From Lepidodermella squamata (lineage: Eukaryota; Gastrotricha), in the NCBI GenBank assembly GCA_047495785.1, contig JBLDXI010000042.1, forward strand, positions 1,426,001 through 1,490,000: a stretch of 64,000 bases of DNA. The letters are read 5' to 3'. How positions within the stretch are numbered: position 1 is the first letter of the stretch; the number at the start of each line of letters is the position of its first letter. The position numbers and the translations under genes are program-made. The notes under the pieces were generated by a model. The model was not told where the DNA came from. It saw only the letters and a list, made by a program, of their open reading frames with translations, and ran no database searches. Positions 23,909 to 34,600 of this stretch are shown here, piece after piece.

Positions 23909-24360
23909 TCAATAGATAGGTACCTTTGAATTATTGCCACTAGACACTAGACGAAGGGGGCGCAAACGCAAATCGAGCAGCGGACACGAGCGAGCAATCA
24001 AGGATTGGTAACTTGCTAGCTCATGTCGAATTTGTTTGCTCCAATCTTGCTCCGAGCAATCACTTGTCCCGAACGTGGTTGATAGAAGGAAAAAAGCTCT
24101 GATTAAATGCATAATGACAATTCTTGTAGCAAGAAAAGGCGTGAAATGAGCCGAGGCTGAGTTGTAGTATCAAGGAATTAAAATTGTCAACACGGCAACG
24201 TTGCAGATGTCGGAATCAGGACTGAACTAAAAAAGGCTGGATTGATTGACAGCGGAGACAAAAATCAGGCAATCGATATGAACTAGAAATAAGACAATAG
24301 ACAATACTTTATGGACAAAACCTGAAACTAAATAGGCTGAGGTGGCACATTTGAAAATCA
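23909..24360 (-). pseudogene. relic first exon and upstream region of a cluster gene
   Basis: The ATG at 24112 opens MHLIRAFFLLSTTFGTSDC, close to the signal peptide of gene A (MHLVTAFFLLSMAFRVSDC). After SDC the similarity ends and no family exon follows. Upstream, about 24,220-24,350 also matches the region 5' of gene A (aggactgaact, cggggacaa/cggagacaa, agacaatatgg/agacaatactttatgg). It is a truncated duplicate of promoter plus signal-peptide exon, sitting 5' of gene B. It may be dead, or it could act as an alternative start for gene B if spliced. Confidence 0.65.
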
Positions 24361-24960
24361 TAACCTGTTCCTAACCAGTACAAGAATGTTCTGAAAAATA
24401 AAGATCAAAGGCTTGCCTGATTTCCGGACAATTCACATATTGCTATTTAGGACGAAAAAGATGAGCATTCCAGATTTGTTCATCAACTAAAATTTGAATA
24501 TGATTGTCTCCTTTTGTAAGCCAAACTGCTGGACCGATTATGAAACCTTCATCCGTCTAATATGGAAGTAACGAAATTCTTTAATTATTTCCTCCACGCT
24601 GAAGGGAAGTGGACAGTTTGCTTTTGGCTGAATTCCCACAACTTCCAATATCTAACTAAAAGTCAACTGGGACAACATTTTGTTCTAGTTTCATCCTTTC
24701 GAGAATTGTCCTAGCTGCCAATTATTTCAGAATTTATTAGTTCAACATTGGGTTGCGAAATGCCTGACCGCAATGAACGTAGCCAGGCGTTGTGAATCGC
24801 GTGTCGAGTCTTATGTTTTTCATCGTCGTTTTTCAAATTCAACAAAATTCGTATCGGATGAAACCGAGTTAAATTAACAGCCTAATCTTAATTTCGACGC
24901 TTTGGCGATGGTATTATTGTAGGGGAATATTTGTCCTGATTCGCCGTTGAATACCAATTG
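24361..24960. other. intergenic, nothing recognised
   Basis: AT-rich sequence between the relic exon and the Ly6-like gene. It should hold the promoter of the plus-strand Ly6-like gene. I see no repeat or RNA gene. Confidence 0.4.
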
Positions 24961-25360
24961 ATGCTCTCCATGTCAGTCATCGATGTTATTTTCGTCCTCC
25001 ATGCAACAATAGCTTCAACGATTGCTATACAATGCTTGACGTGTGCTGATAAGGCGCCCTATTGTTACAATAAGTGCGTCGAAGGGCTCGATTGCAGCCG
25101 ATTGGCAACAGCGACTACTTGCAATTTCGAGGCTCAATTTTGCAAATTTCAATGGTCTGCTCTCACAGGTTTTCTCTATTCAAAAATATATGGCCTTTTC
25201 ACTGACTTCGAACTTTCCAACAGCTATTACCGTTTTAAGTTGCGCTACGTCGGATGATTGCCCAGTAGAACAACTAGAGCCTAATCTTGGTGGAAACAGC
25301 GGCAGCATAAGGGACGTTGCCTTATGTTGCGATTATGATGGATGCAACAGCGTTGGTTAG
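24961..25360 (+). CDS. Ly6/uPAR-like small secreted Cys-rich protein
   Basis: Two exons, 24961-25168 and 25224-25360, are joined across a 55-bp intron (donor acag/gttttc, acceptor ttccaacag) and keep the frame, giving 114 residues. MLSMSVIDVIFVLHATIAST is a signal peptide. The mature part has 12 cysteines, starting CLTCADKAPYCYNKC and ending CCDYDGCNSVG; the final CCxxDxCN pattern is the signature of Ly6/uPAR three-finger domains and of related invertebrate modules. No hydrophobic GPI tail follows the last Cys-Asn, so the product is probably soluble. It lies on the opposite strand from the flanking Cys-rich/laminin-G genes. The 3' region has aataat- and tataaa-like AT-rich words but no clear poly(A) signal. 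Its role is unknown; relatives bind receptors or protease-like partners. Confidence 0.75.
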
Positions 25361-25441
25361 TTGTATTTAGGTAATTGGTTATAATTAATTCAAAACTCGG
25401 AAATCGAATTCTTCAAATTTTATGTATTATATAAAGCATGT

Positions 25442-25532
25442 CTATCGGTGCAGTATTCGAGAAATGCGCGGATAACGCACGAGGCCGTAGGCCGAGGGCG
25501 TTATTGCGCATTTCGAGAATACTGCCCGATAG
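25442..25532. repeat. hairpin / inverted repeat
   Basis: Arms of about 36 bp at 25442-25478 and 25498-25532 pair with a few mismatches (gcagtattcgagaaatgcgc against gcgcatttcgagaatactgc) around a GC-rich spacer. It is probably the end or the whole of a small foldback element. Confidence 0.75.
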
Positions 25533-25714
25533 CCACGGTTTATTTGATATAAACCTCCGATGCCGCCAGACAGGGTTGACAGCTCGGCCATAAAATTTGA
25601 ATTTTCAAATGTTATTGCGGGCAATCAATTGCGTGCGCGCGCGATTGACGGTATTGTGCTCACGAGAGAAAGAGACGGTCATTGTGCGGTTTTTGAAATT
25701 ACCAATCACTACTA

Positions 25715-25985
25715 TGAATCCCAGCGAGTTTAACGTTTTCACCGACGCGGATTTCAAAGCCGCTGTTCGGAATCGTCATCCAGAAGCGTGATCTCGGCGA
25801 TTTCTCAAACTACTACAACGGCCGTTTCGATCTCACAGCGTCGCCCGCTTGGCGCTCCCGTTCAGCCCGTGCGGTCATTTGAAGACTGCACCACGGTTAT
25901 CTTGAAGTGCCCGCGCCTCGATTCGAAGGGCATTACCGTCATCGTTAAGAGCAACGAATGATTTTGTGTCTAGCATTTTCAGTGT
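25715..25985 (+). pseudogene. decayed coding fragment, unknown
   Basis: Base composition becomes GC-rich and codon-like: MNPSEFNVFTDADFKAAVRN, then in another frame LGDFSNYYNGRFDLTAS, then in a third frame FEDCTTVILKCPRLDSKG to a TGA at about 25,960. Two frameshifts separate three plausible segments of one former protein. I do not recognise it. It may be a transposon or host gene remnant; aataaaag follows at 26,038. Confidence 0.35.
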
Positions 25986-27235
25986 TTGAGTAGAGAGAAG
26001 ACAGTACGAAGAAGATTACTTTAGGTTTTTGTGGTGTAATAAAAGCGCGCGCATCCGGTCTAACCGTCTTTTTCTTTTATTGCCTATAATTTAAAGTAAG
26101 GTCCTCGCAATTTGACAGGAGTGCATTATAAGAAAGGTTGTATGTATAATGCACTCAGATAACACGTCATCGGTGGTTTATAATCATACAACTGACGTTT
26201 TATTCAATTTGGAAACTTCCCAAGCTATACCTCACTTTTGAATTTTGAACGAAATTTCGAAAATGCTTCAAAAACCTAGAAATATAATTTTATGATTTTC
26301 CTGCGATAGCTGATCGGTTATGCGCTGGAAAACCGTTGGCGCAGCCCTGTCAAAACGATGGCACGCAGAATCCGAAGAACTGTCTCAGTCAAGTCCCCAG
26401 ATTATCCAAGCTACTACACCAGAGATACAGGGTGTTCTTTTCGAAACCGAACATCCTGCCGTAGTCTCGAAAAAAAATCTGCCGGTTAATTTGAGAAAAT
26501 GATTTACTAAAATATTTTTTAAACACTTTTAATAATTATTTTTAATTTTATTTTCAATTGCAAAATGCCTTTGAATTTTAGCGCGTGTTACCACGTCGAC
26601 GCGTTGGTTTTCTAATTTTAGCCGTTAAAACGCCTGAAATCAGGGTTTTCTAACCCAGTTCTTAACATAGTCAGCGAGCGCGTGGCTCCTTGCCTGACAA
26701 ATTTCAAGTCAGTAAAGCCAGCTGAATGCAATAGCCGCGTCCTTTTTTCTTAATCTATCTCAGTTTCCGCGATGTTATATACCAAAATCGCTAAAAAGAG
26801 CCTTAAATTGCGGTTTTTTGCCGTTGAAATTCAGCGCTGGGATCAAAAAGACATCGGTGTAATGTGGTTTTCTGCTGTCATTGAGGATGCTAATGGTATA
26901 TCAAGCGGCCCTGATAAATTATTGCTCAAGTTTGAGTGCGCGGATCAGAGAAATGCACCCTTTTATTGCCAAAGTGCATTGCAACAAGCTGTTTCACTGT
27001 AAAAATGGTAGTGGCATCATATCAATGGATGGAAAGACGGGTAACAAAGTGTCGCGTTGTCAGATTGGTTTGATCAAAATTGTATCTCAATTTGAAATCC
27101 AATGACAAGTTTTTATTTTCAGATTGTCCTTGAGGCGGTCATTACACAACACCTGTCCTAAAATCAGAAAACAAAATGTGACCAAAAATTGTAAATGGAC
27201 AGATTGGATCTGGTTTTTGTTGCTTTTATTTGCGG
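25986..27235. other. intergenic, nothing firmly recognised
   Basis: Only short frames are present (for example plus 26,320-26,502 and 26,772-27,002), with no recognisable domain or splice pattern. It may be eroded transposon sequence. Confidence 0.35.
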
Positions 27236-27257
27236 TGTGACATCTTCAGGGTGCGAT

Positions 27258-27400
27258 CTTCGATCCCGGAGCTGCAGGGGATGGAAAATTCTATTTTGCT
27301 GTATTTGCCAAAATGACTAGTCATTCCGGCGAATAACCGAGCGAAGCGAGAAAATTTTGAAGATTTTCCTCTAAAGCAAGCTCCACAACCTCTCAAAATT
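27258..27400 (+). repeat. dispersed repeat, copy 2
   Basis: gtgcgatcttcgatcccgga and gagcgaagcgag occur in the same order and spacing as at 658-815. The next part (about 27,415-27,470, aaattctcattt...agccgagctgg) reappears inverted at about 42,890-42,940. Confidence 0.6.
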
Positions 27401-27536
27401 AACGAAACAGTGGTATAAATTCTCATTTTGCTGTCCACCGTCCAGCCTAGCCGAGCTGGGGGGATGATCCCCCCATCCCCCCTGCTGAAAGTCGCACACT
27501 GGACATCTTTTGTTGTTGAGCTCTCAACTTTGGGAC

Positions 27537-27731
27537 ACATCGTTAGCGACGTTGAATAACTCGGATTTCGTCTTGTTTACGTCAGTTTCAAGGTACTGGT
27601 TGACAAGTAAAAAGCGCTGTTTTTTACGTGAATGAAGAGGCAAACACGATTGGCTATTTACTTGTCACCCTTCTCCTTGAAACAGACGCAAACAAGCCTA
27701 AATCCGAGTTATTCAACGTCGCTAACGACAT
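27537..27731. mobile_element. palindromic MITE, intact copy
   Basis: A perfect 28-bp terminal inverted repeat (27541-27568 and 27700-27727, beginning CGTTAGCGACGTTGAATAAC) is flanked by ACAT on both sides (a 4-bp target duplication). Inner sequence is also partly palindromic (gacaagtaaaaag / tttacttgtc). A related copy lies at 42,497-42,676. There is no coding capacity. Confidence 0.85.
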
Positions 27732-28059
27732 GCTCGTAATAAATAAATAAATCAAAATTTTCCCGAATTTTTTCAAGTAAAAAATGATTAAAATGTTGAC
27801 TTTACGGGGAACGATGGGACGATGATCGAAGCAGGAAATCAACTGCGAAGTTTATAGTCAGTAGAAGATAGCGACATTTTTTGATTCGCATGTTAAGTGA
27901 GTTTACCAAGCACTCATCCAGCACACTTGACCAACTCGCTTGACCACTGACTTCATCATCTACGATAACTAGAATTTGCTGGATGCGTGCTGGATCTGTG
28001 CTGGATGAATAGTTTCTGCCAGCGAATTGTGCTGGACAGGTCTCTCAGACTGTGCTTCC

Positions 28060-28160
28060 ACCAGCTGGACTCCCAGGCCATCCCGGCCCCAGACAATGAT
28101 TCCGCCTCCATGCGCAGTTCGATCCCGACGGTATACGATCTCATATCCCGGTAGCATCTG
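28060..28160 (-). pseudogene. fragment of a non-LTR retrotransposon endonuclease
   Basis: The minus-strand translation LPGYEIVYRRDRTAHGGGII followed by VWGRDGLG matches the ...PGY....DR..HGGGV...VR..L block of the APE-type endonuclease in non-LTR retrotransposons. The frame continues into unrelated sequence, so it is a short fossil. It could belong to the RTE family seen at 5-7.7 kb, whose copy lacks just this domain. Confidence 0.6.
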
Positions 28161-28196
28161 TTCCCCGTAGGTAGGTCCCTTCTAATATTGATTTTC

Positions 28197-28421
28197 TTAC
28201 TCTACCACGCACTTGATTTTGTATAGGGAAAATCTTGTTATGTTGCCTCGCATTCGCTTAGGCGGTGCCGTAGCCTCGTTATGGGCTTGAGCAGGCGTAT
28301 CTTCCAAACGATTCTTGCGCGGGCGCCCAAGCACCAATTCAGCAGCTAGGACGACGGCAGCAATCACCGGGACCTCGGGAGCAAAAGCCGCGGATCGACC
28401 TCTACGTTTCTCCTTTTTCAA
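28197..28421 (-). CDS. small hypothetical ORF with AT-hook-like GRPRK
   Basis: A 74-codon frame with an ATG encodes a basic peptide containing KKEKRRGRS and LGRPRKNR, the second resembling an AT-hook. No upstream or downstream exons are evident, and it lies in transposon-rich DNA 3' of gene C. It is either an exon of something larger or chance. Confidence 0.2.
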   Translation of the reverse strand: MKKEKRRGRSAAFAPEVPVIAAVVLAAELVLGRPRKNRLEDTPAQAHNEATAPPKRMRGNITRFSLYKIKCVVE

Positions 28422-28695
28422 AATAAAAAATGATCGAAAAAACTCTATGAGTGTGCATGTGTCTCTTTTATCATACGAGCGCCGTCGTTTACAGATATTT
28501 TATACATCTACTAATACCTCATGTATGCCTTATTTATTTACGGAAAAAATCATAAATCAAGGATCTTCAAATCAATATGAAGTTGCTGCATTTCAAAAGC
28601 AAATATAATCAGAAAGAATACATTAATAAGTCTCCACTTAACAGCTTTAATTTCACAAATCGAGTTTATAAACTGCAGCTTGGAATAAGTTGAGA

Positions 28696-31600
28696 TTACT
28701 TGAGCGCCGGAATCGAGTAAATTGCGCAGTTTATTTCAGCGATCCGTAGCTGTTCAGGGGAAATGATTAAACTGTCGTAAATGTTCAGACAAGCAATGCT
28801 GCCCGTCAGCGGCGTGATTGGACTTTCCCATGATCTTGATAACGCCATAAAAAATGAATTTACTATTTAGTGAAAGCTAAATGAATTTAGATAATTACCC
28901 AGCCAAACGAAACGTTCCGCTCGAAGTTTCCGGAGCACCATACAAAAATGTTGAACGTCTTCCTTCATTATCACAGTATGCATAGGCATAGTTTGAGTCG
29001 AATGAAACCGATATGAAATGCCAATCAGTAATTTTCGAACACGAAATAACTGTCTGATCCAACGGAGCAACCTCGTAAACAAACTGTGCACTGGACACTG
29101 GATTCGAATCAACGCGAAACTTCAGACCCTTTGCTTGACCGACTGGGGCATACTCAAGAATGACTGTATTCGCGATACCAGCTTTCACAAAAAAAGTTAT
29201 GGCAGCTGCCCCGCTACTCAATTTCACTTTATCGGCTGTCACGGTTATCGGCTGCGTTGAATTGAAGTAGAAGGCCGATTTATCAGTGCCAAACGGGCCG
29301 ACTACTCGCGTGAGACCAGTTGCTGAGGTTTGAGCATCAGCTCTCGGGTTAATGACGTCATTCAAATCGGAGACGAGAGGCCACGTAGCGATACTCGGAG
29401 GTAGAACGGTGTTCGGAGTGGTTGGTGACCAGATTTGACCCGCGTGTATTTGCAGACACCTTTTACGAAGGATCCACAGCTGCGACGATGTCAAGGCATA
29501 CTTGAAAATAGATAAGCATGAAATCACCCCATTAAATGAGGTAGCACCGAAATAAACACCGCCCAGTACCAGTTCGGTGCTAGTTGCGGGAGGCGAAAGA
29601 GTTGTAAGCGAAATAGGCACATTGTTGCAATATCTGGTTACAACCTTCGTTTCACTGTCATAGATTAGGCTGATGTCGATCCAAGGTACTGAAGATGTAA
29701 CGGTGCGGCAAGAAAACGGAGAAACGACCAATCCTAGGCAACAAATTAAAATCAAATCAAATCAAAATCACTCTGTATTTTGCATATGCAAATTGACGAG
29801 AGATCGTAAAAGGTTTTTACACATTAATGATTTTCCAGACTTTTCTACAGAGTTGACTATTTATTATCATGCGCCCACAGGCGCACTGGTTGAAGTAGGC
29901 GGGTTTGAGTTGAGTGCGAGGGAGTATCTGACCAAAAGGGACTTTTAGGGTCCCTTGAGTCGCCCTCGTAGGGAGAAAAACGGAAATCAAAATATCAAAA
30001 TCAAAATTTTCGCTAATTTTCCCAAATGATCATCATCAGTAGAGAATGTTTAGAGAATATTCAAACCAAAAATTAATAGGTATCATTATGTTTTTCACGA
30101 TATGATTTTCCAAGCAGTATATCCAAGCGGTTAAGTAGGATCCTCGAACTAAGGGATATTTTCGGGCCCAAATTTTACGACCAAAGGGTCCCCCTGTGGT
30201 TTTATCTGGAGATTCCCACTGTGGTCTGCCACCCCCCCTAACTCTCGTACTTCGCGCCCTGATTCTGAGATTTGCCTTGATCGCAGTCATCGATACAGCG
30301 TCGGTGTCGAAGTTGTTCTGCTTAGCTGTTGTATTTGGGTTTAGCTGTTGCTGAATGAATATTGCACCAGGGATTATTTCCAGACTTCGGATCTGAGCTC
30401 TGAGCCGCTTGTTCACTCAAATCGAGACGAATAGATAGCCCATCTGCTGTTTGTTTACAGCTCTTTAAGCTGGCATTCGGCGCTGAAGCCACAATTTTGG
30501 ACCAGAGTTCTTTCCGGTCGCAGTTCAAATTGGTTTGGAGTAGAAGATTAGTTTCGCTTGGCAGTTGAGTCGGCTTAGCTCGTTTTCAACGATTGGATCA
30601 GTTTCGGTTGACTGATTCGATTTGATAGCAATCGGCTTGACAGTTGTTTGAGTTGACTTATCGTATTTCTCTCCATGATTCGCCCCCGAATTCGCCCGTT
30701 TCCATAAGGTCGAGAAGAAACTGTTGTTGTTTTGTGTCGATTTTGAGCTCGCTGGCATAGAACTCAATTACTTATTCAATGCCATAGAGCCAAGTCCGAC
30801 AGCTTCTCCTTTTACTAAGTCGCCTATAGATTATCGAAGCATCGCCTTGCATAGGCCTCGGCTAACGGTTTCTTCGTAGAAGCAGGCGAATTTCCTGATG
30901 CAACCAAGCCACGTGGTTGAATCGATGAATGGGATTGCCAGTTGGAAATAACTGACGTTATTGGCGTATCGGAAATAACCGCAGCTAAAATTGTTTGAAA
31001 ATAATCGCGTTCTAGGAACCACCATTGGGTTTCATAACGAAAGTAACCTCAGAAATTATAATATTCAATCGTCCAAAATCGCTTGTCAGATACGTTGATT
31101 TAGCCGCACTTCTTATAGAGCTCTTGGCAAGTGAAAAACTGGTCACGCGACCAAGAAAGAAAAAAACTCTTGATGAATCATTTCGGCATACATAAAAATA
31201 ATACGGTGTAAGATCTTTTTATTTTTTTATCTATAAAGGGAGCACTATCCTTAATTAATCAAATCTCAATTAGGACGACTCATTTGCATATGCACGAACA
31301 TCCTAAGCCGAAATTTACCGAATAAAGTTGTAGCAGGTGAAATGTGCACACTAAAAAAACTTTCACTGAACAATTTAACTGAATTTATGTTTTTTATATG
31401 TTTGAAATTCATTATCAAGCTAGCAAGGCTCCAGTTTAAATCATTTTCACGTACAGCCAAGTAAGAAAAGTCGAACACCTAGAGGTGTGGTTTTTAGTTC
31501 AGTCATAATTCCATTATAATTGTCCACGTGCACTTGTAAGCGTAAGTTATTGAGCGTGTAGCCGAGCTGAATTTACTGTTAAAGCGAAACCCAATTTTGA

Positions 31601-34600
31601 ATTGCACGGGGATTTTCGGCGATCAGAATTGTAGGCGGGAAGAGAAACAAAACTCTCAATTTTAAATATGAGGTACCTGCTACTAATTTGAACTCGGCAC
31701 CGTAATTAGAGAACTGGAAGTCGAGGCTAAACTCGGAAGATGCATTACGGAAATGGAGCACCCGCGCATAGTTCCAGTTAAGTGAATTGAAGTACAGCGA
31801 TATCGTAAACGAAGAGTTGCCTAGAGCGAGCTTGTTGTTGACGATAGTCGGATGACCTTGAGAGGAAGAGAAATTCAGCCCGGAAGAAGCGGTCCTGAAC
31901 GGTCCATATGCGTAATTTTGGGAAGTTCCATTGAACGTTGCGTTGACGTCATTTCCGCTGATATCACTCAGGCCGTATGTCGCAGTCAACGGCAAGAAAG
32001 CAACTTCTGATGGCAATCCAAATGGTGCCTCTGAAATTTTCCATACAGCCAAATAATTTCTAGATAAACAACAAGGCAAGGCGTACGATTTTCGCAGAGC
32101 TCGATGCTTCGAAACGGTTGATTGCCGAGAGCTGTAATGGTTTTTGTCTAAAGTATAACTCTCAACATCAAGTTGCTTTCTCAACATTTCAAACTCACCA
32201 TTCCTGATGGACATAGGCTTGAAAACGAAACGCATTTCGCCGTCATGAGCAATTCATTGGCGCAGATTTTGAACTGTAATAAGATAGCTAAACATACAGG
32301 CAATTATTGATTTCAATGTACGAAGTAGAATTCATTGGATTGAATTTGGGTTTCTTTGAGCTTTTTTCGCTCAAGCTGGGGTTCAGAGGTACGTACCCAT
32401 TCTATTTCGCACATTGACTGCTTTTGAAACGTACCCCGCTGATATCTAGTCGGCAGGATTCGTAATTGACGCCAAAAGTTCCATTCGAATAAACCTTCTA
32501 AACACAAACACGGGACTTTCATTCATTCAATTCATCAGAATCAAAGTACCAAGGGAGCTCCATTTGAACATGAAGCCGAATCTTGACAAATTGAGGCACA
32601 TAGGTAGGCGCTCTGTAGTTTTCAGTAGATAAATTTGAGCAAGTTGGAATTTTCAGAAAACTCTCACTCCAGAATTGCAGCTTTCCGCAGAATTATATGC
32701 TACGCCTCCAATCTGCTTCAGGTCAAATCAAATCAATAAGTGAAAGCAATCGCGATGACTAACGTTATTCTGGGAATCGGGGCAACTAACACCACTGACG
32801 CAACCTTTAAACGATAGCTGAGCGTCGTAGCACCGCAAAAATTGCGCTGCAATAAATTATACCGCAATTGAAACAAATTAGGTTTGAAGGCGCTAAAAGC
32901 TCACTGTTGCAAGCCGCAAAGGAATCAGAAGTGGCTCCATTTGGATTCGGTTTCTGAAAAACAAACACAATGAAGAGCAGATGAAACTATAACATTTAAC
33001 CTCGAGACAATATCTATCCAAGCAAATAATGTACATCGTAAAAAATCGAACAACTTTCAATGTATACCTATCCCCTTCTCTTTCTCATAAGCGATTTCAT
33101 CATTATATGAGAAGATAGCAGTTCACAATAATTCATGCTTCTTTGCCAATCTTCAACCCATTTGCCGCCAATCTACCCCGATCGGCATGGCTTATCATTG
33201 CCGGATTCGTCCAGTTGGGAATAGGCATTTTAAGAATTTACCCATTAAGAATTAAAAAAATATTGCCAGACATAAAACAAAAAGCAGAATCTTCGACTGT
33301 GGGGGCGGGTGAGGATCATTCTTTACCTGCCTTCGCCCTCTTCAAAACCGGATACGGTACATGACGTTTAGTCCCGAAGAGGAAAAATAAAACTATATTA
33401 TTATAATTTGTAATGGGACTAATTCTCGCTACAATTTTTAATTTCTAAAATGTTATTAGTGGTGAAAAGAATACTCACGGTTCCACCAGGGCATGTCGAG
33501 TCAACCGGTATGCAAACAACGCGAGAATTTGTTGTATTATCGACGCATGATTTGTGGCGACCCTGAAAAAGAGCCCAATAAGAGGTCGTCGATTCGAATC
33601 AAATGGAGAAAATACGAAAATACCTGAATCGCGGCCTGGCATGTTTGAAAATTGTTGGCAAACGGAGCTGAAATGTTTCCGACGCGCCCAAGCTACATCA
33701 ATTTAAAACATTTAACCCCGCGCTCTAAATCTGAGATCGTAAACTTACGTCGAATTTGTTCGCTCCCTGAGGGCACGGAACGAGGCAACTGCCGCCAGTT
33801 GTAGCGTCGTAGCACATATTGACAGCCTATATATGAAAGATGAGGAATCATGGCAATCTAACCCTTCAATCTAACCTCAGTTTCACAATCAGCTTTAGTC
33901 GAGTAGATGGTGGTTCCAGGCGTCTGGGGAATAAAGGATAGGGTTTAAGCTCGTTAGGCTTTAAGTCGAGGCATGAACTCACCGCTTGTCCACCACACGG
34001 AAGCTGGGCAGGTTGGCAACCCAAGAAACTCGCCTGTCCCGCGCTAAAACAGCGCCGATGTGGAAACACCGACTGAGGGGCTGGAAATAATAAGTCAAGT
34101 GGAAGTCACAAGGCAATATGAATTTAATTCAACGAACCCGATTCGCACTCGCCCAGGTTTGCGAATGTGGCTCCGGTTGAATATTGATTGGTGCTGCTAG
34201 CCGGGCAAGATTCGCTGCCATCAGTGGGTATGCATTTTTTAAAGGCAAAAGTGTTCGGATCCAAGCATAGCGTTTGTTGTTTCTTTAGGCAAGAAAAACA
34301 TATCAAAAGGAAACAAAAGTAATCAGCGTACGTTGTATTTAACGAGGTAGGTCAGACATTGGCCGTAGTTGTTATCGAAGCGATTATCGCTATTAAATGT
34401 TGAGACCTAGAAAAGACAGCGAATTTAAGATGAGTGGATGTCTATCAGCAGTAGCATACCAAGCTCATTGGCGATCTGCATATTCCCCGGCAAACTAATG
34501 CGGATTCTGATTTGCAGAGAGCCGCAGGCTGAAACGTTTGAATCGCAATTTAAATTCCTGGCATAGGTTAATAAAAATGTATGGCGACGTACCCCAACAG

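Noticed and set aside
25442-25532. Riboswitch or transcription terminator hairpin
   Set aside because: It is a long imperfect palindrome with the sequence style of a foldback element, away from any gene start in the right orientation.
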